A stretch of DNA of 64,000 nt, from positions 48,711,501 to 48,775,500 of the forward strand of contig NC_068558.1 of assembly GCF_022201045.2 (NCBI RefSeq), given 5' to 3'. The notes under the pieces were generated by a model. It saw nothing but the letters and a program-made list of their open reading frames with translations, did not search any database and was not told the DNA's origin. The stretch comes from Citrus sinensis. Its lineage: Eukaryota; Streptophyta; Magnoliopsida; Sapindales; Rutaceae. The translations under genes and the position numbers were made by a program. This document shows, one piece after another, positions 1-13,933 of this stretch (the first letter of the stretch is position 1; each line of letters begins with the position of its first letter).

Positions 1-3000
1 AGTATACTTATTCTGATGCACACTGACAAAATAAATCAGGTAACAGCTTCAGGGGAATTGAAGTGATTACGCTAGTGCCGACCTATCATGATGCATCTAT
101 ATAAGATAATAGTTATTTATACTGGCTCAAAATTAACTATTTGTAATGCAATCATCTTTGGATGCCTGAAGAATGATCGTACACTAATTAAGTTTTAGTA
201 CTTTTTGAGTTTCCAAGCTTTATCGCCATAATCTCATTTAAAATAAACAACCAGCAAAAGATGCTAGCAAATTCAATGAGTTATAGTTATCACTACTGAG
301 ATGATATAAAGAAAAAAAGCAGCTTGAAATGAGATGGCCAAGCAAAACTCGTCAGAAAAATCTCAGTGAAATTTTCTCTTAAAAGCATCTCGTTACGCTT
401 ACATTTTATAATTTTCCTTTCCACAGTGAACTAAGTTCCACCTGAAGCATCAGATGCAATGATAATACATATATTTTTACAGGAGTTCAGATCCTCAATT
501 GTGACTCAATAATTTTGAGATTCTCATAAGTTCCAAACTACTGCAAGGTAAAATGAATAAAGCAAAAGCAATAACAGGGTGGCATTATACCTCAGATCGT
601 CTCAAAAGAGTTGCCAGAACCACTATCCACTCTTTGAATTTTACAGAGCACATATGAGCCAGAAGGAATTCTGCATCCAACCGGCTCTGCAGTGTGCCCA
701 TTTGAAGCTAGAATATTATAAAAGATGATTCAGTCAATAAAGAAATGCCAAGATAAATATAATTCAACAATTCCTCATGGCATATAATAGTAATGAAATT
801 ACAGAGAGCTGAACAATTCAAAAGTGAGATATCTCATCAGTGTCTAGTTGATCACTTTTGAAAGAAAAATTAATGTTAATGCTATAACTCCATAGAAATC
901 CAGTTAAGAGTAAAAAGGAAGTTATAAAATATCTAACCATCTTGACTCAATTACATTTTAAAATCTTTTGCAAACAAAATATTTACAGCATCAGCTTTGA
1001 AAGGAAAAAATAGAAAAACAATCCAAGAGGAAAACGTCACATTTTGACATATATATGCTACAGGGAGACTGATAAGGTGAGCTGTGAAAAATTGACAGAT
1101 ATTGATACCTTTTGCCCAATTAGTTCAAGTCCTGAAGCAAAATTCTCCAAGCGAGCACAAACACGTCCTTCACGTTGAAGATATTCCTGTAGTAAATGTT
1201 AGCAAACTAATAAGATCACTTTAAAATATCACATAACCGAAACAAAGGCTCTAAAAACTTTTCTCACCACTAAATCAAACTGAGTGCCTTTTACAAATGC
1301 AACAAGCTTGGAAAGTTCTTTTCCTGACATCAAATAGCTAGCATGACTTTCTAAGATGTTCTTAACAGAAGCAACATTTGGACTCTGCTCCTTGAACGAG
1401 GTGCTGCCCAAAGAAGAAAAGCCTAGTAAATATGATTAGTAATGTCAAGATGGTCGGTTCAGATACATGCAAAACTGCTCATAGGAATGCACATCAACCT
1501 TTTATCCAAAGATGGCCTCCTATAACTAGAAGGAAAAAGAAAATAGCCCAAAAATCTGGGAGATAGTTTGTCAGAATCAGTAGATGCTTGTTCATATTCC
1601 CTTCCAGATCTTAGTAAGAATCTCACCTAAGGGGAGAGAGAGGGGAGAGAGAGAGAGAGAGAGGGAAAAAAAAAAAAAAAAAGGTCATTCCTGTGCAACA
1701 TTTAGGTATCATTTTTCCAATTAAGAGAGTCTATGATCATGTTAAAACTGATACCAGCTCCCCAGCGAGTTCATATAAACATTCGTCAAGAGTTGCCTGC
1801 ATATGGTTGACAATCATTGTTAAGGATAACCACAAAGAAAATGAAAAACAAAGAGAAAATAAAGTTTGAAATGCAGAAGACCACGCCTACCTGTAATAAA
1901 CGTAAGGCACTATATTGACTGACAGCAGGACCTTCAAGTTTAGCGATCACCTGTGACATTGATACAAGCAATGAAAACCTAACTACCTATTGGCCCGGCT
2001 AATCAGCTAGTTTAAAACTTATTTCATCATTGCCAATCCTTGATACAAAACGGGGATGTAATTCCTATTTCCTACTTGGTCATAAGTCTCCTCATGACCT
2101 TTAACCCATCATGAAAATGGTGTAAAGGTTTTAACCAGAATATGCAATCATTCGGTTTTGTATCAGATGCCAAATTAAGGTGTGCCCATCTGTTATACAA
2201 ACTGAACAATTTACAAACTGGACATGCAATCATTCACTGTTGTATCAGATCCCAAATTTAAAGTGTGCCCATGTGATGTGGACATAAGATTGATTGCCGG
2301 ACAAAAGGAAACATAATCACACTGAAGAACAGTATTCAATGGTCCATTTTGGAAAATTGAGATTAAATAAAGCTTATTATAGGAGAAAAATTGTACAGGA
2401 CCAAGAAGGCAAGAAATTCCTATAGTTAGGGAGGCCTAACATAATTGAACAAGCAGGCTGTAATTCTTCCTTGGCCAAGAGAGAGAGACTGTAGATCTTA
2501 CAAGAATATAGCAAGCGGCAGTGCGGTACCATCTTCTCTGGAAGCATTCCTCAAACAACCTATTAAAAATACACAATATGCAGTCATTTTAGTAATTTTT
2601 TTCCATTAAGCAGTACGGTAGCAGATTCAGCATTACAAGAAAATTACAATCAATCTTTCATCAAAAACACATCTGCCAATGTTCACAAAGACCTCGGACA
2701 ACCAAATTGGAAGAGAACAAGGAAAAAGGCCACCCAAATTCTCTAAGAAAGCCAACACCAATATAAGTTTCAGCAATATCCACAAAGTCTCAATCCAGCA
2801 CTATGGTAGAGAACAGAAAGAAAGGAACACTAAAAAATTGTCCAAAAAACCAAAACTCCATATTCACAGGTCATCAAGATGAGCATAGAAGAATAGGGAA
2901 GAGATCAACAGCCTTTTGCAAGAAGGAATCTTTTTCAGAAGACTTGTCTCCCTCGTTTCTTTAATATTCAGTTACATAATTACCTCCATGTCTGATCAAG

Positions 3001-6000
3001 AATTATGCAAATATCATACAAATGTAAAATAAAATAGAACACTTTTTTATCCACCCTTCAAAAATGAGGAAGAAAATAAATAAGTAAATGTAAGTAAAAG
3101 GTATACTCTGTTGATCTTCCAGCAGCAGAGAACAAGTCTGCCCAATGTCGACCATCAGTTTTTCTTGCAACACTCACCACCACATTAAGATACTCAGGAA
3201 AATTTCTGATGAAATTACAAGTCTTCTCCAAAAGAGAGAAGCTGGCAGCACGTTTAGGTATTGAGATCTGGTTCTTGTTTATATTTTGCCTGCAACAAAG
3301 TTTGCATCTTAAAAATAAACTTTTAACACAAAAAACACATGAATTTAAGATCTGATTCTAGCTTTGGGAACACAAATAGATGCCAGAACAGTGTAACCAA
3401 AAAATCCCCCCCCAAGAAAATACATACAACCACAACAAATAACTAAAATAAACTATATTTCACAAGTTCAGCAATTGCTTAAGAGTGCATTCCTTGAAGT
3501 ACGGTGGGGTTTGTGCAAAGTTAAATAACTGAGAATCAGAAAAACCATGTCAATATCGATCAATGATTACATTTGGGGTTTCTCATCATACACATACCGT
3601 GAAATTTCAGCATCAAATACAGTAAAAAGAAGCCACTCAAGACAATGTGAAAAGTGAGGCTTTTCTGCAGACAATTGAGCCAACCGCAATGCCTCCTCAA
3701 TTTTGTCCCTCTGACAGGCAAAAATAGAAATAGATCCAGAATGAATATCGTGAATCTAATACAGAACATCATACATAGGCAATCAACTAGTAAACTGAAT
3801 TGAATTTTGTAATCAGCAGGGCCAGCATTTCGACAGGAGCCATTAGGCAAACTAATAAATAAGAACCAAAGAAAGTACATACATGCTCAGAAGGACCTAG
3901 CAGTCCGCTCAAAACTAATTCTCCAGTTTTCTAATACATAACAGAAAGCAATTTGGCTTAAGTGCTCTATTTGTATAAGTTAATCAAAGAACTATCCATT
4001 CCCATATAACACCAGCCAGTACAATATCATTGTTCCATGAGCAGGACATGAGCATGATTTTATTCTTATTTTGGATTCATAATTATACAGCCTCAATGGT
4101 TGACGGCAATTGATGACAAATAAGTTAAATTCCCAACAGGTACAAGCAGTGGATATTTCTCCTGACAATATAAAACCAACTGCCATGATAAGTTCAACAG
4201 GTCAAAAATGCTGGCCCTGCTGATTAACTACCTAGTAACCGATTGCGTAGTCAATCAATTTTTACCATTATTGGTAATTTGGGCTGTAGCTTTCCATTCA
4301 AGCATACAAGGTCGATGTGAATAAGACTTCAATTCCGTCCAACAAGGTCATTAACTTTCCTATACTAGATTTAAAAAATAAAAATTCATACTGATACCTG
4401 AAGGAGATGCCGAAGAAGGCAATGCAATATAGTTTGCGCTTGTGGAGTTGGTTCAAAACATGGAAACTCTGTGCATGCAGAAAATGACATTCTTTGAGAA
4501 ACACCGACAACAACACCTGCATTTGGAAGAAGCCCCAGAGGGTACACTTCACGGTCGAATTCCAACTCCGGGTCCAACTAGAAGATAAACATTCAGTGAG
4601 TTAACCAATTGGGTATATGGACTATATGGATTGCCAACCAGATCAGAATATCTCAAGTTTAACATAATTACTTTTCATAGATTCACTTCCAAAATCTTCT
4701 GAAATTTCAATAGCTAAAGCAAATACATATAATATTTAACTGATAATAAAAAAGATTCAACCAGGAAAGGAAATAATGTCTTCATTAACAGAGAAGATGG
4801 AAAATCATTCTAGTTATATTAAAGAAAAACCAGAACGTTAAAAAGAGAAGAATAATGGAAAATAAACCCTAGTAACAACTCTTAATGTTAAACTATATAT
4901 AGCAAGGACCATTTCCTTCTTTTATTTCAACTGACAGAATCTTGAATGAAAAATGCACAACTACACAAATGAAAAGTCATCATATGCTATGATGAAAAGA
5001 ATCATTTGGCTGGAGGATAAAAAAAAAACAGATGTAAATGGTGCATACCTGCAAGAAATCCTCTTGCTTATAAGGGTCAACACCAGGAGATGGATACCAA
5101 ACCTGTAAACATAAGCTTCCAGCAAGATTCTATATCAGACGGATAAACATGACGGAAAACAGAGTTGAATTTTTATAAACCCTAGACATGAGGAAATTGA
5201 TAGAACTTAGTAGTTGGTTACCTGCATTCCTCGGTATCCGTAATCCAACCATGAAACTTCTTCAATTAGACTCGTTTTCTCCTCTAATTGACCACAAGTA
5301 ACCCAAAATAATTCAACAGAATCGGTAAGCTCTCTTTCTCGTCCATCATCCAAATCCAAAAGTGAAAGCTCCCCATTTGCTCTCAATATCAAACATCTAG
5401 CAAATAGACGTATCGATTCAGAGGCATATAGAGCACAAAAACTTCTAATCATCATTTCATAGATCCATACCTCGCAGGCTCCCTTGCTAACATGTCAGAA
5501 GAAGTTGAAACATGATTGTTTAAAGAACATTCTCTTGGAACCTGATCGGGGATAAAACGCATAGCAGCGGGATGGCTCTTTGCAGTCATGATTGAAAGTT
5601 CTCGTACTGTAGAAAGCTGTTTGTCATGTTATCACTTAAAAATGAATGAAGAATAAAGTTCCATTAAAGCAGTCTCATCCAGAGTACAATTTTTAACTTT
5701 ACAAACACAAATCTACCAGGAAAATAGTATCATTCGACAATTCTAACCAAATTTTCATCAAAGCACATCTGAAACATTCCTTTACCTGAAGGTCTGGAGT
5801 GGTAGAAGGTGTCAATTCACCAAATAATTTCACATGGAATATGTGGACATCAAATGGGCGATAGGTCACAAGAATATAATCTTCATAGACATCCATCACT
5901 ATTGGTTTAGCAAGCAATGATTTCCGACATAGCAACGAGCTCTGATCAAGGTGATATCTTGGGTAAAAGAGCAGTTCATACCTGCAATGAGTCAATACTT

Positions 6001-9000
6001 CAGCAAAATTTCCATCCTTTCCAACCAAATAATAAGAATAATGAAAAAAGATTGCTCCACTCAAACAGAATAGAATCCACACTGTTAACACCTGTGGACA
6101 ACCAAGGCCTAGATCCTGATTGATGTGTAAAGGGAAAATGCCTTGGCAGCTAGCAAGGTCGGCAGCAAGGCTCAACCAAACATTTTGACTATTATGCAAA
6201 GTCTAAAAGAATACTTCAAATAGCTGAAGGATGAAAAGACAACTTCAAAGAATCCACAATAGAATACATTAAAAAAAAAAATCTCACGTGTTAGAAGAAT
6301 CGATATAGTTGCAGACAACAATGATCTTCCCCAGCCACAACAAACCTTTACTCTGAATCTTCTGTTCCTGAGTAATATCTCCAAATACTCGCCATTTTTT
6401 TTGCCGTATATCATATAAGATTAACCCATGAAGACCAGCAACTGCCAAGAACATTCCGTCCTTGCTTGCAGCCACATGCTGGACAGGCCAATTTTGGGAG
6501 ATATAAGAAACCTGGGCAAAAAACAAGATTGTATCAGGGATACAAATATTATATCAAGTGAAAACCAATTGTAGAGATTGAAGTTTCGTGAATAACTGGA
6601 AGGTTTAGGTGTAGAATTTTGAGTTCGTCAGTATCTTCCGATTGCACAACTAGTAACCTATCTTCACCATAAATTACTTGACGAGCATATGTCATGCCAG
6701 AAACCCCTCTGTTAAGACAACATTTGCCAAAGGAAAATATAAGAACTCGTTCTGAAGATCCTTCCTCAATTGCATATAGCCTATATCCATATTCATCCCA
6801 TTGCATCATTGAGGTGCCACTCATCAATGGCTCATATTTACAGTCTTGGTTTGGCTTAACAATGGGAGAGGATATAGAACTTAAACTGATTTGACGGATC
6901 GTTGACATCAGACGACATCCGGACACGGACCAAACTGTAAGTCCTCTTGACTTCCAACCAACAGCAAAAGCAGAATTATCAGGTGTCCAAGCAATACAAC
7001 TAACAGGACCAGTGTCATCCATGGAGTATCTGCAAAATGTATAATAAACTTCTCTCATTCTTCATGAGATAAAGCCTGATGTAATGTCAAGCAGAGGACA
7101 TTTGAACAGCAGGATAATGAACCAAATGACAAACAAAAGTACATTCACATAGACATTTACGGGCTTACCCCCAGTCATATAAAGACACAGTACGAATAAG
7201 TGATGCTGATTCTGCCAAGTCATAGAGCTCAACAACCCCTCTCCTTGTACCTACAGCAAGGATTTGTTGCTCTGGAGCTATTGAAGCACACACAGCATCA
7301 CCAGAACCCAACTCTTTATCAATTTTAATGAATTCAGCTAGCTTTAAGCCTTTCTTGCTCACAGAGCATGACATTAGTTGTCCATTCGAATACAAAACAA
7401 ATAGCAACCTCATAGGTAGGCAAAGCTCCAGCCAAATGATAGCAGAGCTTATGGGAAATTTATGATCAGACACAAAAGCTCCCGAAGTGTCGACAGAAGC
7501 AAGACCGTTGCTCGGAAAATGGTGGGACAAAGCAGCCACACTGCTATCATTAGAAGAGTGGACAAGTTCAAAAGCTCCATAAAACTGTAGGAAAAAAAAA
7601 ACAGTATAAAGTTAAATTGGAAAATAATTTTACCACGTAGTATGATCCCAAAGGAGTAATGACCCAACACCCTAAAGCAGAAAGATTAATGACACCGTAA
7701 CTTCTGAACAGCTAACGCCAATCATATTCAGATTACCTCCCCCTTCCATGAGATACTATATAAAGATCCATCTGAAAGCCCAAGTAGCATGTGTTTGTTA
7801 TCACTGACAATATTGCTCCTGACGAAGTCACGCAACAGGACTAGCAAGATCAGATTTGAGAACAAATACGTACAATTATCATACTAGTGCCATAAAGGGT
7901 AAACATACATCAGCTCAATCAACCTAAACCAACAAAAGAAGCATAAAGTAAACTAAACCAGATTTTATATATGCAATTGTCGACATTTCTCAACAATATA
8001 GATGCAGAATAAATTTCAAGTAGCATCTTGTGTCCTAAATGTAACAATTATGAGCCCTTGACATGATTATATTCATACAGGTATTCATGCTGTGACTTCC
8101 CAATACGTACAAATAATGAACACCAGAAACAACGCCCATCCACATAAATGTATACCCATTAAATTAAATGGACATTTTTTTTCCAATGGACATACCTAAC
8201 ATAGATTATATAATGAGTGGTTCCTCAAAACCAATAGAATCTGAATATTTATACATTTGAATCAACTCCTGTTAACGTCCAAATACAGAATTCAAACTCC
8301 CATTAAAGTCTAGATTCTTGAAACTCAAGACAACAGAGAATACGAACTAATCACAAATAGAGCAAGAAGGAGAACAGAAAGATAAAGAAAGAGGTTAGCT
8401 CAAGAACTTACACTGACAAACCCTTTTCCGCAAAAGGCAACTGCTCATTCAGAACAAGAGAGATCTTAATGAAAAACAAACCAGAAGGCTGCTTTCCTCC
8501 GATTTGTATACTTTTTTCTGTAATCTGGACCTTGAAAATATGAAGATATAAAGACGATGTCTGCCAACAAAAAAGAAACACAGTTAATCACTAAAGTGGC
8601 ACATGTATACATCATTGCCTTGTATCTATACGTAAAAGAAACAAAATCAAGATGACAATTAGGTTGCCAAGATATGGTACATCATCAAAGTCACAAATCA
8701 TCACATACGAGTAAAAAAGACTAATAATTATATCCTAAAAGCTATGACCACAAGGATAATAACATCACATAAAGCATTGATTAAAACATACATGTACAGC
8801 TGTATAGCAGTTGTAAGAGTAACAGTGAATAGCTAATCAGTTGAACTGAACTATATATATGACTAAAATTAGTGATGGATTCAAATGAAAACTTACAACA
8901 ACAGCAATCAATTTGGTGTCGGGGCTCCACACCGCCTGCAAATTCTCGCCCTCTCTTTGCACTGACTCCGAATCCCTCTTGTATTTCCCTAATCTCACTT

Positions 9001-9254
9001 TATGCTGTAAATAATCCACAATTCCCAATTCAGAAAAAAAAAACACTGCACAGAACCAAAACCCTAAAATTGTTAAAAATTTGTAAACATAAATGCTAAA
9101 GAAATACCTGAGAAGAGCTCCAGAGCTCGATGTGACAAGGAGACGCAATAAGTAACAATCCATTGTTAACTTTGAAGTATATGATCTGCTGAGACGATGG
9201 ACAGAGTCCTTGCTCCAGTGGAATCACCTGCGGCCATCCGTATGCCATATACAT
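1..9254 (-). CDS. RIC1: RIC1-type guanine nucleotide exchange factor subunit (3' end outside window)
   Basis: Plant homologue of RIC1, which with RGP1 forms the GEF for Rab6/Ypt6 at the Golgi. The protein begins MYMAYGWPQVIPLEQG at 9254. Twenty-one exons can be read with GT..AG borders: 9108-9254, 8897-9004, 8412-8560, 7737-7818, 7169-7584, 6597-7029, 6288-6511, 5786-5981, 5471-5616, 5222-5396, 5049-5102, 4398-4577, 3598-3710, 3107-3289, 2512-2559, 1891-1950, 1755-1796, 1499-1626, 1268-1422, 1109-1186, 591-707. Their lengths sum to 3234 nt (1078 codons) in one continuous frame. The N-terminal half has WD/quinoprotein-like repeats (for example NLQAVWSPDTKLIAVV and SCIAWTPDNSAFAVGW); the C-terminal half is the helical RIC1 domain. 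The family is roughly 1100 residues long, so only a short C-terminal exon should lie to the left; I see no exon in 1-590, taken as intron. The family call is firm; single splice sites are by eye. Confidence 0.93.
1629..1682. repeat. GA-rich microsatellite followed by poly-A
   Basis: Intronic (GA)n tract with interruptions at about 1631-1664, followed by an 18-base A run. It lies just upstream, on the minus strand, of the acceptor of RIC1 exon 1499-1626. The complement reads as T-rich then CT-rich, so part of it may serve as an extended polypyrimidine tract. Confidence 0.85.
2142..2284. repeat. Imperfect tandem duplication inside a RIC1 intron
   Basis: Two copies of an approximately 61-bp segment starting ATGCAATCATTC, at 2142-2202 and 2224-2284 (period 82 bp), with a handful of substitutions. 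It is confined to the intron between exons 2512-2559 and 1891-1950 and has no coding consequence. Confidence 0.8.
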
Positions 9255-11133
9255 TTTGATCTAATTTATTTACTTTGTTTTCTTGTTACAGAGACCTTAC
9301 AGAATCAAGAGATCTGAAACATTTTAGTTCGAATGAATGAGCATTTCAGTAGATCTCATTTGGCAAGATCCACGGAAGATTTTTATTTTTCATTATTTTA
9401 TTTTATTATTATTTTTTTTAACATGTGAAGCTTTTGTAATTTTTCGTTCATGGAAAAATTGACGTTGTAACATAAATCGGTGAAATGGACGCTAAGCCCG
9501 TGGGTCCAAATTTATGTTGGAGTAAATCCTTCACCATTGGGTTGTGGCAATTATACTGATCTGTGTTGAAGGACTTCTGACTTACATTGGGTGCCAAAAA
9601 GATCTGTGTGGGCCTTCATGGTTGTTGGGCCTATACTTGGAAATGGACAACACGAGACCAATTTGGGCTACACGTCCACCATTAGAGGGGCCACTGCCAG
9701 TGGCGCTATTAAACCCTATATTTCATCTCATTATGTAACATTTAAATTGAATTAAAAATTTTATCTCCAAGAAAGTTACTAGAAAGTACGTCTTCCAAAG
9801 CATTCCTCCGGTAATTTTCAAGGACGTAACTGTAAGTTTGGAGATACAAATTCCTAGCTTTCTTTTTCAGACTGTAGCACTGGCGACTCTATTCTCCTTC
9901 AAAACTGTGACAGGGGTGTCTTGGGGTCAATAAACCAGCAACTAGTCCTATATCTAGTTGATGGGCGATCCTAACACATCGTGTATTTATATTCATTCTC
10001 GTGTGAGTCTGGGTAAAGATGAGAGGCAAGCCCCTTGATGTAGAGAGTCCTTGTGGGCAATTGCTCTCCTTTTGCACGTAGCCTTCAAAATGTTTTCAGA
10101 TAAAAAAAAATAGGGGATTGCCCGAGAACAAAGCCCATTTTAACCCAATAAGTTGGCCAATCCAGTAACAATCAACACTGTTTGAATTCAATACGGTGCG
10201 TGCACATTCAAGGGGAGACTGCTTATTTCTTCCTAATGAAATTTATATATATGGTTCCTGACAACAAAATTTTATATTATTACTCTTGTTATAAATAAAT
10301 CGTATTAAAAAAATTAAAGTACTAAAAATACGAAAAATATTTTTTTTGGTAAATAAAAAATTAATAAAATGATATTCTTCTCATACTTTTTTTTGTTATT
10401 TTTGAAACGTTTTTCTTATAATAAATAGACATTTTTGTATTTCTAAAATAAATTATTAAGTAAACGATCTATTTACTCTTTCTTTTTCCTTAAATTTTTT
10501 ATGCCATGAGGACTTTTGAATGTTATAAAAACTGTAAGGGAGTAAATGGTACTCAGCATTAAAAAGCAAGCAATTTGTTTAATTAATTGAGTCGATGAAC
10601 ATGATGAAACTTGGCTGCGTTAAAAAATAATGATGATGATGGTGGTGGTGGTGGTGGTGTTAACAAAAGGGGGTAGTTATAAGATGGGGACTAAAGAGCA
10701 GATGAAAACCACCAAAAATGAATTGTTCAAAAATTCAAATCAAGAGTCAAAAAAGTACGAGCCCCCAACACTAGAGAGAAGATAAGATAATAGTCGAGGG
10801 TGAGAGCGATATTAGTGAAGAAGGAGACAGAGATCAAACTTGGGGTCCCCGGACATTTCGGTTATGCATTACATTAGGCCCCTTGTAATCAAATTTCATC
10901 AACATTACAAAGAAACCACTTTCTTTATTTCACATCAAAACTTTATAATTATCTAAACATGAGATATTAGTTGCACCAAACCTCACCGGTCTATTACCTA
11001 TATAACCCTGTAATAGGAATACAGAATTATATACTATAATTATTATTATGATATGGTTCGAGTAAGATCGACAGTACTATATAGTCACTGGGGAGTTCAC
11101 AATTCACGTTCACATAGCATGGCTATATATACG

Positions 11134-11138
<5 letters not shown>

Positions 11139-11164
<26 letters not shown>
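11139..11164. repeat. (GT)13 microsatellite
   Basis: Uninterrupted GT dinucleotide run. A likely polymorphic marker locus. Confidence 0.9.
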
Positions 11165-12868
11165 AGAATTAGGAAATTTGTATGTGACATGAGTTAGGCG
11201 GGGGGGTACGTTAGAGGCAATTGGGCCATGAGTGTCTCGGCGTGGGAAGGCACAGCAAAAGTCCTGTAATGAGGGCTTGGATCTGGATGCATGGGCGCAT
11301 TCATCTGAAAAGAAAATATATAATAGTGTCAAGAGTGTCATAATCCATCCATGATGGTCTGCTGGTTGGCCGGGGTTCGCACCACCGACGAATTTTGTCG
11401 TATCGATGTTCTCTTCGTGAATGGCCTACCACTTTCATGTTCCATGGACCTCCGCACTCTCTCTCTCTTTGTATCATGTTCACGCCACTGTATCTCAATT
11501 CATTACCGACTGCACTTCCCCCCCCCCCCCAAAACAAAAAAAAATTGTATTAATTTGGAGATCATTCCTCCCCATTTTCTTTTTCTTTTTTAATTAATTT
11601 TCCTCATTTAATTGTATTTTACATATGCATAATGCTATTGTACCTTCTTCTTCTTTTTTTCCCCCTTTTTTATTGAATATATGCACTAAATTATCACCTA
11701 AAAGAAATATTATGCAAAAACGCCTCATTTCCTCTCCTTTTGTTCACAGCCAAGCAACATTAATTCAAGTTGGGGAATGAAATATTTGCCCCTTGTATGT
11801 CTACTACTACATACTACGATGGAATGGTTTGAAAATAAACCATTAATATTCTTCTTTAGTACTTGAAAGCTTCTTAACATTCGCATACAACTTTTTTTTT
11901 CTTTTTTTTTTAAGAATCAATGGATAAAGTGCTTTTGAATACAATGAATCACTTCAAAACACATTCTTCATTCATTCTTCACTTTAACATTTGCTATATA
12001 GTTACTACTCCTAACAAGTATGTTTTTTGGCTTTCAAGTTAGAACACAAATTAATATCGTGATAAATGATTGATTATGTTCATTTAAAAAAAATCTTTAT
12101 ATATATAATCATGATTTGATAGTATATAAACATAAGAAAAAGGTATCTACACTAAAGAAAAACTATATATATATATATATATTTATAATATAGAGCATAG
12201 GAGATGAGATAGTGTAGCGGCAATAGAATCATGAAAGAAATATGAGCAATACTTCAATCTATGGTGTGCAAATTGTGATTTTGTAATGGGACATAAATAA
12301 CTTTATCAATCACTAATGCGACTTTAATCCATGATTTCTGAACGGATCTTTGCTTTGATTCTTCAAATAACCAAGCCCTCCACTCTGTATAGATCACAAC
12401 TGACTTGGAGCCCTCCGAACATTGCCATGAGAATTAAACAATTTTGGTTCCAGGCTTTCAATATTATTTAGGTAAGCTTTGTAAGAATCACAGGACCATT
12501 TTGCATTTCCGATGAGATTGCTCGTGCTTGTCATATATCTTTAGGAGGAAATATTAATCTGTATCTAACCGATAGGGGCGATTTCTATATATATACAATT
12601 GAATATGTTTTCTTTATTGTATTTCTTCATGGATCATTTCATGTTAGCGGTCTAGATATGAGCAAATAATGCAAATCTCCATTGAACATTTGCAAAGATT
12701 GCGGAGATGATAAAATCTCATTTGGAGTTGTGATTTAAGTGATTAAAATAACCTAGTGGCTAACCTCTAGTGTACAGACAGAGCCAATTATGAAAATGAT
12801 AATTTAACCACGTATAGTATAGATGATTAGGCGTCCACTATAACCTTCGTGAACACTTCCAACTGCAG

Positions 12869-12881
12869 CACGTGACACGTG
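12869..12881. promoter_or_regulatory. Two adjacent G-box (CACGTG) elements upstream of the BRH1-like gene
   Basis: CACGTG occurs at 12869-12874 and again at 12876-12881, about 545 bp upstream of the BRH1-like start codon. Paired ACGT-core elements are known binding sites for plant bZIP and bHLH factors and often confer ABA or light response. Use by this gene is inferred from position only. Confidence 0.4.
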
Positions 12882-13350
12882 TGAAAAAAGTATGCAGCTA
12901 ACCATTTTTTAATGCTGGAACCGAAGGCCAAACGCAGCCTTTCCCCATGTCATGAGTGTACTAATCTTTAAAATCTATTGAGACCCAAAAAAATAAAATC
13001 ATATTACTGTAGCATATAAAATAATAAAATTATTTATATTATAATATTGTGATTTTGATTATGGTGTTGTTTTGTAAATGACCAAATATCAGTTTTCATA
13101 TCAAAATCACCACCACCCACAAAATTAGCGGTTCTCACCGTCCAATAAAAGGCCCTCCAAGAAAGACTCTCCTCACATCGATTCCTATTGGTCTATCATA
13201 AACCCCTACATCACAGCCTGTGCCTTTATCACCTTCATGGTAAGAGGCAAGATCGGCAAAAGCATTATTAGTCATTTAGAAATAATTGTTATGCAATACC
13301 ACCAGTAGCCGAAACAGAAGCTTCCGCTCTCTCTCTCTCAAAACTCTCTT

Positions 13351-13357
13351 TATAAGG
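13351..13357 (+). promoter_or_regulatory. Probable TATA box of the BRH1-like gene
   Basis: TATAAGG lies 67 bp upstream of the 13424 start codon, directly after a CT-rich tract (13326-13340) resembling a plant Y-patch. This spacing leaves a short 5' leader of around 40 nt. Confidence 0.4.
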
Positions 13358-13423
13358 CTTTGTAATCCAAGCTCTCCATTTGGGATTTGAGAACAAATTT
13401 TTCTCTTTTGCTTTACGTGATCC

Positions 13424-13933
13424 ATGGGTTTCCCAGTCGGGTACACAGAAGTATTCTTGCCGAAGTTCTTCGTACACACGCTTTCCTTTCTGGGTTTCAT
13501 CAGGAACATCATTATCTGCTTGTTTCGCTATCTGGGTCTATCTGATTTTCTTGAAACAGACGTCATTTGGCCCGACAACTCTCCGACCCGAATACCCGAA
13601 AACGCGCCTGTATCCGCTCGCCTGATCCGAGAAATCCTGCCAGTGATCAAGTTCCAGGACCTGGAGATGGTCAACGGAGACCCGCCCGAGAATTGTGCGG
13701 TTTGTTTGTACGAGTTTGAAGGCGGAGAAGAGATCAGGTGGTTGAGGAACTGCAAGCACATTTTTCACAGGGCGTGCCTGGACCCTTGGATGGACCATGA
13801 TCAGAAAACGTGTCCGCTTTGTAGGACACCCTTTGTGCCCGACGAGATGCAGGAGGAGTTTAATCAACGGCTCTGGGCTGCTTCCGGTGTTGATGATCTT
13901 TTCAGTGAGTACAGTTCGGTTCCGGAGTTGTAG
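13424..13933 (+). CDS. BRH1: RING-H2 E3 ubiquitin ligase, BRH1/RHA1-like
   Basis: Intronless 169-residue protein beginning MGFPVGYTEVFLPK, the conserved N terminus of brassinosteroid-responsive RING-H2 (BRH1) and RHA1-type proteins, followed by a hydrophobic stretch (about residues 17-40) that probably anchors it in a membrane. The RING-H2 finger near residues 89-132 has the full set of ligands: CAVC, then C-K-H-I-F-H-R-A-C, then CPLC. A conserved tail (PFVPDEMQEEFNQRLW) follows. The length matches family members of about 170 residues. It would catalyse ubiquitin transfer from E2 to unknown substrates; in Arabidopsis BRH1 transcripts fall on brassinosteroid treatment. The start was chosen because the next upstream frame lacks homology. 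BRH1 rather than another RHA paralogue is likely but not certain. Confidence 0.92.
   Translation: MGFPVGYTEVFLPKFFVHTLSFLGFIRNIIICLFRYLGLSDFLETDVIWPDNSPTRIPENAPVSARLIREILPVIKFQDLEMVNGDPPENCAVCLYEFEGGEEIRWLRNCKHIFHRACLDPWMDHDQKTCPLCRTPFVPDEMQEEFNQRLWAASGVDDLFSEYSSVPEL

Larger units (their letters stand above)
9255..13423. other. Intergenic region between divergent RIC1 and BRH1-like genes
   Basis: No gene recognised. It holds a trinucleotide tract (ATG then GTG units, 10628-10659), a (GT)13 microsatellite (11139-11164), a 13-base C run (11518-11530), an AT dinucleotide run near 12165-12182, and paired G-box motifs near 12869-12881. The stretch 9490-10080 is less AT-rich than its surroundings but has no convincing reading frame. 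Short open frames at 9544-9738, 9889-10077 and 11123-11593 have no recognisable protein content and include microsatellite translation. Confidence 0.6.

Noticed and set aside
2679..2882. 67-codon plus-strand basic frame in RIC1
   Set aside because: Lies in a RIC1 intron on the opposite strand, with low-complexity Lys-rich content and no support.
9490..10080. Less AT-rich patch upstream of RIC1, considered as an organellar DNA insert or a gene
   Set aside because: No tRNA, rRNA or organellar gene recognised and no conserved frame; cannot be decided without a similarity search.
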